Source: Tretioscincus oriximinensis (taxonomy: Eukaryota; Chordata; Lepidosauria; Squamata; Gymnophthalmidae). From it: a DNA stretch of 64,000 bases. Every line of letters starts with the position of its first letter. The stretch's first letter is position 1. The stretch covers positions 147,293 through 211,292 of the forward strand of contig JAJVDF010000869.1 in assembly GCA_022410635.1 (NCBI GenBank). Reading direction: 5' to 3'. This document shows, in pieces, positions 55,316-64,000 of this stretch. Position numbers and translations under genes: made by a program. The notes below the pieces were generated by a model. It saw nothing but the letters and a program-made list of their open reading frames with translations, was not told the origin of the DNA and ran no database searches.

Positions 55316-56225
55316 TTGCCATTTATATCCTCCACTATACCAACCAGGAAACAAGAGGTCAAAATCCACACTTTAAAATCAGTCCCTGGGCTGAGGAAGA
55401 AATTCTTTCTTCAGCCAAAGGCCAGGTTAATAGGTGGGACTTCAAATATTCTCTGAATGACCAGCATAGTACTGGCGATTGTCCTAAGGGGAAAATCATT
55501 TCATAATCTGGGGCTGCCAGGCCGTGCTTCCCCATGTTCCCCCTGCCTTTGNTGCTGAAAGGGGTGGTACAACTGGGATTCTGTATGGCAGCGCAAGATG
55601 TGTAATGCAGAGGGGCTGTTTTCAGGGGCTTTATCCAGGTGCATTAGTTTCTGCTCCCCACGAATGGAACATTTCAAAGAANTAGAGGGGTTAGGCTGGT
55701 TCCAGAATATTCAGCAAGGGGTGTTTGTGTCTTATTTAAGATTACAATAACATAAAACTGGGATAGAACTTTACACCTTTAATGGGTGTGAAAAAATGCA
55801 CACACATGCGCACATATACGTGCCCGGGCTGCAGGCAATAGAAGCTGCACCTGGTGGAAAGTTCTGTCTTCTAGAGCCTTTAAAGGTGTAGAGCTCTGTC
55901 CTGGTTTACATGTAGCATCCTAGGATGGGAGCCTCGCGGTCAAAGGGCAGGTCTGCTTTGGCTAGTATAGATGCCTCCTCCAGCCACCTTCCTGTAAGCA
56001 GAAAATATGTTTCTGTGGGTGGGACTGGGCACAGATTGGATAAAGAGAGTTCTTTACTCCCTGCCCCAGCTGCAGCTTCCTAACTGTTTTCAAGGGCAAT
56101 CCTGGATAGAGAGCATTACAATAGTCCAATCTGGAAGTTATCAGAGCATGGATGACTGTGGCCAGATCAGGCCTGTCCAGAAGTGGCCATAACTGGCAAA
56201 CCAGCCGTAACTGATTGTAAGGCAA
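55315..56225 (-). mobile_element. L2-type LINE, 3' end and ORF2 pieces
   Basis: Terminus TATATCCTCCACTATACC and ORF2 end to 55620; a further ORF2 part at 56080-56220 reads DLATVIHALITSRLDYCNAL then GLPLKTVRKLQL on the minus strand. R1 and foldback pieces lie between. Confidence 0.65.
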
Positions 56226-56236
56226 TTCACTTTGGC

Positions 56237-56397
56237 CCTGTCCCCACTGAGCCTTGTTCTGGGCTACAGCTCAGAATAGCAACCTGCCAGCTACATGCTG
56301 GTGTAGACTATGGCAGGCCGGCCATAGTCTACACCGGCATGTGGATGGCCAAGCTCTGTCCCAAGATACGTCCCAGAATGAGACTCAGTGGGGACAG
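56237..56397. mobile_element. Palindromic MITE, most complete copy
   Basis: Near-complete inverted repeat: CTGTCCCCACTGAGCC.TGTT at the start and complement ACTCAGTGGGGACAG at the end, meeting at GGCAGGCC|GGCCATAGTC. Reference copy for the family. Confidence 0.8.
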
Positions 56398-56615
56398 GGG
56401 CCTTGTTGATGTGTTTTTCCAATCTGAAAGCGAATTGAAGCTGGATTAAACACTTTGGTGTGACCAGGATCCATCTGACAGCAAACTCTTCCGACCAATT
56501 CCGAAAAGCTAGGGGTGAGGGACGGACTGGTTGTTTTAAACTGTAGACTTTTCTTGTCTTCCAACAGCTGTCCATCCTTTTCCAGGCCCTTACAAGAAGA
56601 CCTCTTAAAGGCACA

Positions 56616-56819
56616 ATATCAGAGAAATAGCCGTGTTAGTCTAGCAGAAAGTCCAGCAAAGGAGCTAGCAGCACTTTGAGACTAACTTGAGAAAAGTGGT
56701 TGGCAGAAGCTTCCGTAGACAGGTCTGAAGTGCATNTGAAGAAGTAGACCTGTCTACGAAAGCTTATGCCAACCACTTTTCTCAAGTTAGTCTCAAAGTG
56801 CTGCTAGCTCCTTTGCTGG
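56616..56819. mobile_element. Foldback MITE with 13-bp duplication
   Basis: Arms of about 73 bp (from CCAGCAAAGGAGCTAGCAGC at 56653) with a GTCTGAAGTGCAT.TGAAGA loop. Left extension CAGAGAAATAGCCGTGTTAG. Flanked by TCTTAAAGGCACA at 56603-56615 and 56820-56832. Confidence 0.85.
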
Positions 56820-57299
56820 TCTTAAAGGCACAGTACCTCTTCTGCCTCTATCACCTACACCCACGTCCCTCCCACTTTAAAGGAGACAAAACCAGATCCA
56901 GGCATAATCAGAGGAAGCAGCTAAGCAGAGCCTCCTTCCTCATGGCCCCCACTGCAAGGCTTCCAGATGATCAGCTGCATATAGGATATACGTACCTGGG
57001 GGACGCTTGGCTTTTTGTCTGGCAAAAGAACTCCCTAGCTGTTTGGTTAATTTTCTAGCAGTTGGATTTGTGGTTTTTTTGTTTTTTTGGGTGGGGCAAG
57101 GGAGCTTCCTTTGCCGTCAACAACAACAAAACCCAGGTGTGTCCAATAATGGGCTCTTCATCTGGCCACTCTGCCACATTAACTGGAGTGAGAGGGGGGC
57201 GTTGCTTTCCATGAGATCCAGGGAGGCCTCTTTGCTGAGGTTAGAGGTATAATCTTCTCAGCTGGAAGAGGGAGGTCAATTTTTAAAATGAGGGTTACC

Positions 57300-57960
57300 T
57301 GGACCTTTACAGAGAAGGAGGAGGAGAATGAGAAGAAGAGGAGAGGGAGGGTGGGAGGAGGCTTTTATATCCTGCTTTTCTCAACTCGAAGGGAATCAAA
57401 GCAGCTTCCATGACCTTCTGTCCTCCTCAAGAGGCATGGCAGTGCAGATGTGAAGAGCATCTGTCCTTCAATGGAGAGATTGGAGTTCGAGGCCTCATGG
57501 GTTTGCCGTGCGGAGAAGTGCGCGTCTTGTACTGGCCACAGCTTCAGCCAACCTTAGCTGTTTATTTATTTATTTATTTATACTTATACCCCGCCCTATA
57601 CCCGAAGGTCTCAGAGCTGTTTGAAAGCAAGACATTGTAAGAAGATTTATAGGTACTACCACAATGTGGTGGGGAAGATAATAGTAAGCCTTTGGGCGAA
57701 AAATAACCTTGTAAGCCACTCTGAGTCCATTCAGGTGAGAAGGGCAGGGTATAAAAACCAGATTCTTCTTCTAACTTCTTCTTCTCAACACCCTGTGCAA
57801 CAGATGAGGCTGAGAGAGCTCTGAAGAACAGTGCTCAGCTCAAGATCACCCAGCTGGCATTTGCATTGGATGCAGAATCAAACTGGGAGACTTCCAGGTA
57901 AGAGTCTGACACTCAAACTGCTACCCCAGGCTGGCTCTGGAGGTGGAGAACGAGCTCCTG
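57300..57960. mobile_element. SINE B and SINE A/L2 mosaic
   Basis: SINE B head at 57340-57420, L2-like 3' end at 57575-57615 (CCCGCCCTATACCCGAAGGT), reverse SINE A at 57620-57785, SINE B body at 57790-57930. Confidence 0.5.
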
Positions 57961-58619
57961 TGCTCCATCGCTTGCCCAGCTGTGCAAAATGAAGAGTGTC
58001 TTGGTCCAGCCTGTATCTGGATGATTAAAAAGATTTATTCTGTACGCCAGGCTGTGTCATTCTGATGGCGTGGCTAGGCACGCCTTGTGTCCTTCTCCCA
58101 GCCTGACATGAGTTCTGTTTCTCAGCAATGATTCTTTCCGATCCCCTTCTATAGAGGGAAAAGCCTTGATTCACATTTGGGGAGGGAGACAGAGCAGATC
58201 TACCCTGCTGTCTGCTCCACCTTGCCCCACTTGATAGCTCCAACTGGAAGTGGTCCTGTCCTGGGACATTCCTTTCTCTTCTCAGGGACCCCTGGCCCAC
58301 AGCACCAGGAACTTCACCATCAGCACCAAAGGCCTGGGGTTAATGGCCCACAAACCAGGGCTGATAAGGACCACAGGTTTTGTCCCCCACAGCCCTCCAT
58401 TATCTTCTTAAGTCCTCATTTAGTCCCCAGAGGAGTCTGCTGCCTTCCACAAGTGGCCAACACCTCTTGGCCTAGGTCAGGTAAGTGCTGCCATACGGTT
58501 CCTACCACCTTCCAGAACCTTTTTTCAGGCCACGGCCCTGTTGGCCAGTCCTGGACCAGGCATCCCACTGGTCTGGTGCTTTGCTCCCTTCGAGGCCTTT
58601 GGCCTCCACCACAGGGAGC

Positions 58620-59102
58620 CTAGTAGAGGCCTCTCAGTCTGTCCATGAAACCGGGTCGCTTCTCCACCATGTCAAGGTCCTTCCTCTTGCCAGGCTGAGG
58701 ACGCCCCTCCGGGACAGGCGTGAGCCTCAAATCCACGCACTGCTCTTCCTTGGGGGGGCACCTCCGTGCCCGACTGCCGCTATGGTGGCGATCCCGCCTG
58801 GCGTGGGTTTGGCTCCTGGCTGCCCTGCCCACCTTCTCCGGATCTCTGTGCCGGGCAGCTTGAATGGCTCTTTCCCGCTGCACCAACTTGGCTTCCCGCA
58901 GGGAGCGCCGCTCGAAGGCCTCCACAATCCGGGACACTCGCTTCTCTGCTTCCAGCCGTGCTGCCACCTCCTCGGCTGAAGGGTTGGGCATTTGTCTGCT
59001 GGAGACCAGCCTGGCACGGGGTCTCTGCTGCTCACAGAAGAGGCAGGAGCAGGTGCCGGGCGACGTGCTGGTGTCATCGAAGGCGGGCAGCTGTGCAGAG
59101 AC
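58620..59102 (-). CDS. Unrecognised gene, last exon
   Basis: 161 codons including TAG. A G+C-rich arginine-rich helix (LREAKLVQRERAIQAARH) and an R/H/S basic stretch make this the best-conserved-looking part. Confidence 0.6.
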   Translation of the reverse strand, partial: VSAQLPAFDDTSTSPGTCSCLFCEQQRPRARLVSSRQMPNPSAEEVAARLEAEKRVSRIVEAFERRSLREAKLVQRERAIQAARHRDPEKVGRAARSQTHARRDRHHSGSRARRCPPKEEQCVDLRLTPVPEGRPQPGKRKDLDMVEKRPGFMDRLRGLY

Positions 59103-61893
59103 CTAGAGGGCAAAGTGAACAGAGAAAGGGCTGAGAGGCACAGCAGACCACTATNGTCAGGGCAAAGGGTTGGGGGTGCCAGCTTGGAAATCAGAAAGAA
59201 AAAAAACTCTGAGGCACAAGCAGGCTTCCCTGTGAGACTCGTTTTAAAGCAGCTCAGGGGGTTGGGCCAAGCTGGTTAGATATCACCAGCACATCAAGCC
59301 ACAGTCCAGCTGAAATTGTGGTTTTCCAAAAACTAGCTGTGTTAGTCTGGGGCCGGAATATCTAGCAAGAAATCTAGTGGCAACTTAGTTGTGGACAAGA
59401 AAAAGGAAGGCAGCAGGAGCTTTCATAGGGAGAAGTCTAGATCTGGAGGGAAGGAGGGAGGGAGGGAGAAAGAAGTTTTAGCAGGAGTCTCTCTTGGCAT
59501 CTTAAAGACTAAAAAGAAAGGTGGGAGCAGGACTTTCTCTAGACAAGTCCACTTCGTCAGATGGATGGATAAATAGTTGGACATCCCTATGTACAAGTAT
59601 ATTTCCCAGAGTCATGGTAATCCCTGAAGGCTCTGTGACTGGAATCAGAGCTGGTAGTGATATTATCAACATTCTAAAGCCTAGGCCAGGCCAGGAGTGG
59701 TTGCCTTGGAACCCATCCCAGTACAGCAGCAGGAACAGGGAAGGAAAACACAGAAAGAGGGAAGGAGGAACATGAAGGGGTGGAGGAAAAGTAAGCTAGA
59801 CCGCCTGTCGCGTTAAACTCAAGCAATAGGCTTCTTCCACTATTAGATAGGCATTCAACTAACAGGAAATGGCAGAGTTTTCTGAGACAAGACGATTTCT
59901 TCAGATGCTCTGAAGGAAGGAGATTATGTACGAAAGCTACTGCTGCCNCCCTTTTCCTTGTTCATTTCTAAGGTGCGACGGGACTCTCCTTGCAAAATAC
60001 GATGCTCTGCAGTTCAGTTTCTACCCTTTGAAAAAGAAAACAAACTGGCAGGTTCAGAGAAGAGTTACAAGGATGGTAAGTGGTCTGGAAACCAAAGGAT
60101 CCAGGGATGTTTAGTCTGCAAGAGAGAAGACTGAGAGGATATCTGAGAGCTGCTACCTATATGAGAAAGGCTGCCATAGAGCAGAGGGATCAGCATTGCT
60201 CTCATTGACACATGGAAGGGATGAAACTGCAAGGAAGGAGATTTAGATTAAATATCAGAAAAAAACTTTCTGACAATAAGGGTGATAAACCAGTGGAACA
60301 GGTTGCCACAGGAGGTGATGAGTTCACCTTCCTTGGAAGCCTTCAAACAGAGGCTGGGCAGCCATTGGTCTGGGATGGTTTAGTGAATNCTGCATAATGC
60401 AGGGGGTTGGACCCAGGACCCTAGATCCCTCCCAACTCTTTGAATCTTGGAAGGGAGGAAAGAAGGGAGGAATAATTTGCTACAGGAGGTGATAAGATCT
60501 CCTCCACTCGAAGTCTTCAAACAGAGGCCAGGCAACCACCTGNCCGGGTTTAGTGAATCCTGCATTAAGCAGAGGTTGGAGTCCATGTTTCTGGGGGTTC
60601 CATCCCAACTCTTTGATTCTAGGAAGCAAAGCTTTCACCTGTTCTCTATTCCTTNCAAATGGCATTTCAGGAATTCTGCTTTTGCTGCATCCTGGAGACA
60701 GAATCAAGAGATCCATCCTAATAGTTTTNTCCCCTTTTAGTATTTGCAAAGGCAACCAAAAGAGGGAGAAAGTTTTATTGGCTGCCCACCAGAGAGGGAT
60801 CCTGCCAGCTTCCTAGTTCTCCCCAACCCCCTGCCTCCTCACCTGACGATCATGGTTCTCCTCTCGGTGGCTCTTGCATCCACACCTGGTCTCTACAGGA
60901 AGATCTAGGCCCTGGCCATCTCCACCATCTTCTGCTCTGCTCCAGGGGACTCTTTCCTTCTTCTCAAGCGACCCATAAGCAGAAGACACCCAGAGGGGTT
61001 CGGGGCTAGCCTCATATGTTCGCTTGTGCTTCTGTTTCCCCAGCAGGGCTGGAGGCTCTTCCACTGGAGTTTCCTCCAGCCATTGCTGAACTTTGGAGAA
61101 TCGGTCTGGGGTCTGCTGCAGACAGGAGGACACTGCCCTTTCCTTCCGGTGGGACCCCCGTCGGTCTCCTTGTTCCTCCTCGGGCAGTGGGGTCCAGCAG
61201 CGTTCAATGGCAGACTCCTTTCTGGCTGGCAAATCCTTGTTAAACGCTTGGCAGGCCGGNCAGCTTTGGACATGGTTAATTCGACAGTTGGGCAAGATCC
61301 TGGCTGAGCTGCTCATGGTGGCCCATGGTCTGCTGTCCTCCTGCCCATGCCAGGGGCTCCTTGACATCCTGCCTTCACCAAGGGTCTCATTGTGACCATG
61401 CTGCGTACATCGGTGGTGGCACAGACCAGCGATGCGGTTGTGTTCTGAGCTACAGAAGCCTCTTGTCACTATGTCTCCCCTGCCATGGGTGCCATGACCA
61501 TGAACCTGCCCCCTGCTCGTCCCCTGAGCCCTAGGCTGCTCCCTTTGGGCCACCTTTGGGTGCCTACAGGGGCTNGAAGGACCCCTCTGCAGGGTCTCTG
61601 TGTTCTCACAGGTTTCAGAGAAGGGGGGAGTTGTGTCACTCGCCCAAGCTTTGAGCTTCTTGGAGAAGAACCTGTCCAGCTTTTCTGCGGCATTGTGGTT
61701 GAATAGGGAGGACCTCTCGATTCGGATGCTGGGGGCAGAATGCATATGCAGGCACTGGGGCCGCCGATGGCTTCTGGGGGTCCTGAGGCAGTGTTGGGTG
61801 GAGAGCTTTGGATCCTGGCGGTGGATCGGGTAGTCAGTGTGATCCGCCCTTCTGTGTGGATTTGGTTTTCCAAGATGACAACCACGGAGGGAC
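58620..61893 (-). CDS. Unrecognised protein-coding gene, two 3' exons visible
   Basis: No family recognised. Minus-strand exons are 60843-61893 (350 codons; begins with one base of a split codon, acceptor CTTTCTAG, donor CAG|GTGAGG) and 58620-59102 (acceptor CCCTCTAG, TAG stop at 58620-58622, 160 aa). The phases agree, giving 510 visible residues. The protein is hydrophilic, rich in R, H, S, P and E, with no membrane segment. Segments that look structured are RIERSSLFNHNAAEKLDRFF with KKLKAW after it, FSKVQQWLEETP, and in the last exon an R/E/A-rich helix (AARLEAEKRVSRIVEAFERR) followed by a basic tail ending GFMDRLRGLY. Two small Cys clusters are CSCLFC and CRINHVQS.PAC. An in-frame alternative acceptor lies 12 bp inside the last exon. 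Upstream exons were not found before 64000. It could be a disordered cytoskeletal or centrosomal protein, but that is a guess. Confidence 0.6.
59320..59750. repeat. Foldback-family remnant plus unclassified repeat
   Basis: ACTAGCTGTGTTAGTCTGGG at one side and CTAGACAAGTCCACTTCGTC at 59540. From 59580 the sequence matches 4180-4330. It lies in the intron of the unrecognised gene. Confidence 0.45.
60045..60620 (+). mobile_element. Two CR1 3' tails
   Basis: AGAAGAGTTACAAGGATGG, then GGAACAGGTTGCCACAGGAG to GGGGTTGGACCCAGGACCCT; a second tail at 60475-60620. Confidence 0.65.
60843..61893 (-). CDS. Unrecognised gene, penultimate exon
   Basis: Long single open frame with consensus splice sites at both ends. 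A second frame is also open at its 5' part (61469-61885), but only this frame reaches the donor in phase with the last exon. One codon near 61575 and one near 61260 contain N. Confidence 0.55.
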
Positions 61894-61974
61894 CTAGAAA
61901 GATCTGGACACAACAGGATAACTTAGTGAAAAGCCACTCCCAACTCAGGGTCTGATCTGATCAACTAAAGGAGG

Positions 61975-62400
61975 GAAGCAGGAAAAGGATTTGGTTCTTA
62001 TATCCTGCTTCTTTCAACCAGAAGAGACTCGAAGAGGCTTCCAGACCATTCTTCTCTTTACAACAGTAGGTGGAGCTGAGAGAGGTTCAAAGAACTGCTC
62101 ACAGTGGTGAAGAAGAAGAGGAAGAGGAGGAGGAGGAGGGAGGAGGGAGGAGGGAAAGGAGGAAGGACAAGGAGATAAAGAGGAGGAGGAGTAAGAAGAA
62201 AAGGAGGAAAGAAAAGATGATGATTTGGTTTTAATACCTTGCTTTTCTCAACCTGAAGGGAGTCAAAGCTCCAGTGAGCTGTGATTAGTCACCTAGCTGG
62301 CTTAATGAAGGAGGGAAGAATCAAACCAGGAGGCTTTTGGGTAAGACACTCTAACCACAAGATCAGACTGGCTATCAAAATATTTGGAGCTGTCTCACCA
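61975..62400 (+). mobile_element. SINE B fragments with purine tract
   Basis: GGATTTGGTTCTTATATCCT and GAAGAGACTCGAAGAGGCTT at 61990-62040, GAGGAA purines at 62108-62215, then a second head (TTTGGTTTTAATACCTTGCT). Confidence 0.6.
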
Positions 62401-62699
62401 AAGATTTGGTGTGATCCCAACAGGCTTTTTAGGAGCATTTTTGGGCAGCAACGCAGAATCATATTGCCAATAGAAGGGCACTGCAAATGGATCCTATTCT
62501 ACAGTGCCATATTCTACAGTGGCCAAGCCCTGTCCCGAGATACAACCCAGAGTAAGGCTCAGTGGTGTGGGAATGGTCTAAGTCTACTTCTTCAGATGCA
62601 ATCCACTGTAGTCTTAGGGTGAATTTACACTAGTTTTTATTTTGAAATATATCTTGCAATAGGGATCTATCATCTGTGTGTCAGTTTAGACTATAGCAG

Positions 62700-64000
62700 G
62701 GCTCATTCAAGGTTAAATCTCCCAAAACATGCCTAGCATGTGGACAAGATGAATAGAGAGAGAAAAAATTCCAGGGGGCGCTCTATAGAACCTGTGCACA
62801 GAATAGTTAGGATGGACATGGAGGGGAAGGATTTTTCCCTCAGAGCCTCAATGGCCTATGGAATTTACTTTCAAAAGAAGTGGTAACAGCTAATGACAGC
62901 TTTAGGCTAGACTTAGTCTAAAAATGTAGCAAGGGGATCTTGGTGGGCCACTGGGTGGGACAGAATGCTGGACTAGATGGCCTATGGTCCTATTCAGCAG
63001 AGCTCCCCTTCCTTATTTCCCAAAACAAAGCCTCATTCAGAAATGACCATATTGAAGAATGTTTCAAGTGAGGTACCACAAGGGTCTGTCCTAGGCCCAG
63101 TGNTATTTAACATATTCATAAATGACCTAGATGAGGGCTTTGAAGGAAAACTTACCAGATTTGCTGATGACACAAAGGTCGGCGGTGTTGCTAATACTAA
63201 ACAAGATAGAAAGGATTCAAATGATCTAGACAAGCTTGAACAATGGGCTGAAACTAACAGAATGGTATTTAACAAAGAAATGCAAGATTCTACATCTTGG
63301 CAAAAAGAAAGAAAACAGTTCATATAGAATGAGAGGAATACATCTGAGCAGCAGCACAGGTGAAAAGGACCCGGGTGTACTGGTAGTTCACACACTAAAC
63401 ACGAGTTAACAGTGTGATGCAGCTGCAAAAAAGGCAAACACAATCCTGGTGTGTGTTACGAGGAGCATAGAATCTCGATCACATAAGTAATTATTCCTCT
63501 CTACAGTACTTTGGTATGACTACACTTGAAATACTGTGTTCAGTTCTGGGGGCCCCAATTTAAAAAGGACATTGATAAACTAGAGCAAGTTCAAAAGAGA
63601 TTTTAAAGGATGGTGTGTGGACTGCAAACCATGTCCTATGAGGAATGCTTAAAGGATCTACATGTTTAGTCTGCAAAAAAGAAAACTGAGAGGAGACCTG
63701 ATAGATGTCTACAAATATCTGAAGGGCTGTCACAGAGCACAGGGATCAGCATTGTTCTCCTTGGCACATGGAAGGACTAGAAACAACTGGATGAAATTGC
63801 AAGCGAGAAGCTTTAGAAAAAGCTTTGTAACAGTCAGGGTGATAAACAAGTGGAACAATCTGCCACAGGTGGCGGTGAGTTCACTTTCTCTGGAAGTCTT
63901 CATTTGGAGACTGGTCAGTCATCTGTCTGGGATGGTTTAATGAATCCTGCATTGAGCAGGGAGTTGGACCCAATAGGCCTGGAGGTCCCTTCCAACTCTA
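62700..64000 (+). mobile_element. Two CR1 elements, plus strand
   Basis: A tail at 62750-63010. From 63055 an RT remnant ([20 protein letters not shown], then LTRFADDTKVGGVANT), ORF2 end (KRKLRGDLIDVYKYLKGC) and tail ending GGTCCCTTCCAACTCTA at the window edge. Confidence 0.85.

Larger units (their letters stand above)
54768..58619. other. FOXH1 5' flank and intergenic region
   Basis: No clear CpG island or TATA box. An AT-rich tandem block, L2, MITEs and SINE pieces occupy it. No gene recognised. Confidence 0.45.
61894..64000. other. Right end: upstream of the unrecognised gene
   Basis: Further 5' exons of the minus-strand gene are expected here or beyond, but none was recognised. Filled by SINE B and CR1. 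Confidence 0.4.

Noticed and set aside
54964..55506. 180-codon and other frames of I, F and Y residues
   Set aside because: Products of the A/T tandem array; low complexity.

Overview
The window reads as nuclear DNA of a reptile, most probably a squamate. It has small exons with GT-AG splice sites in repeat-rich introns and many CR1, L2 and L1 LINE fragments. It also has tRNA-derived SINEs with GAA-rich stretches and several families of small foldback DNA elements. Single Ns are scattered through it. The species cannot be named from this sequence alone.

Layout. (1) 1-5783: no confirmed gene; LINE tails, CR1, an unclassified decayed repeat and a purine-rich tract. (2) 5784-29222, plus strand: seventeen coding exons of KIFC2, a C-terminal-motor (kinesin-14) protein. 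All intron phases agree and 860 residues are readable; the 5' coding exon or exons were not found. (3) 34260-39694, minus strand: an intact three-exon FOXH1-like gene (340 aa), convergent with KIFC2 as in mammals. (4) 39695-49186: repeat-filled spacer. (5) 49187-54767, minus strand: a second intact three-exon FOXH1 gene (446 aa) in the same orientation. (6) 58620-61893, minus strand: the two 3' exons of an unrecognised gene (510 aa visible). (7) The rest is repeats.

The main observation is the tandem FOXH1 pair. Both copies keep the forkhead DNA-binding domain, identical intron positions and an EH1-like FSIxSLL/FTVESLL motif. Only the distal copy (49187-54767) keeps the C-terminal PPNKT Smad-interaction motif. 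The copy next to KIFC2 stops where that motif would lie, and a CR1 3' end sits about 15 bp beyond its stop codon. If both are expressed, they could bind the same DNA, one as a Nodal/Smad2-3 partner and the other as a Smad-blind competitor or repressor. That function is inference.

Around the genes is a layered transposon record. It includes an hAT-like family with 8-bp target duplications, one copy of which is nested in a palindromic MITE. A Tc1/mariner-type MITE carries CRE palindromes, a truncated L1 lies inside a CR1 with a 16-bp duplication, and a foldback element in another CR1 is flanked by a perfect 16-bp direct repeat.
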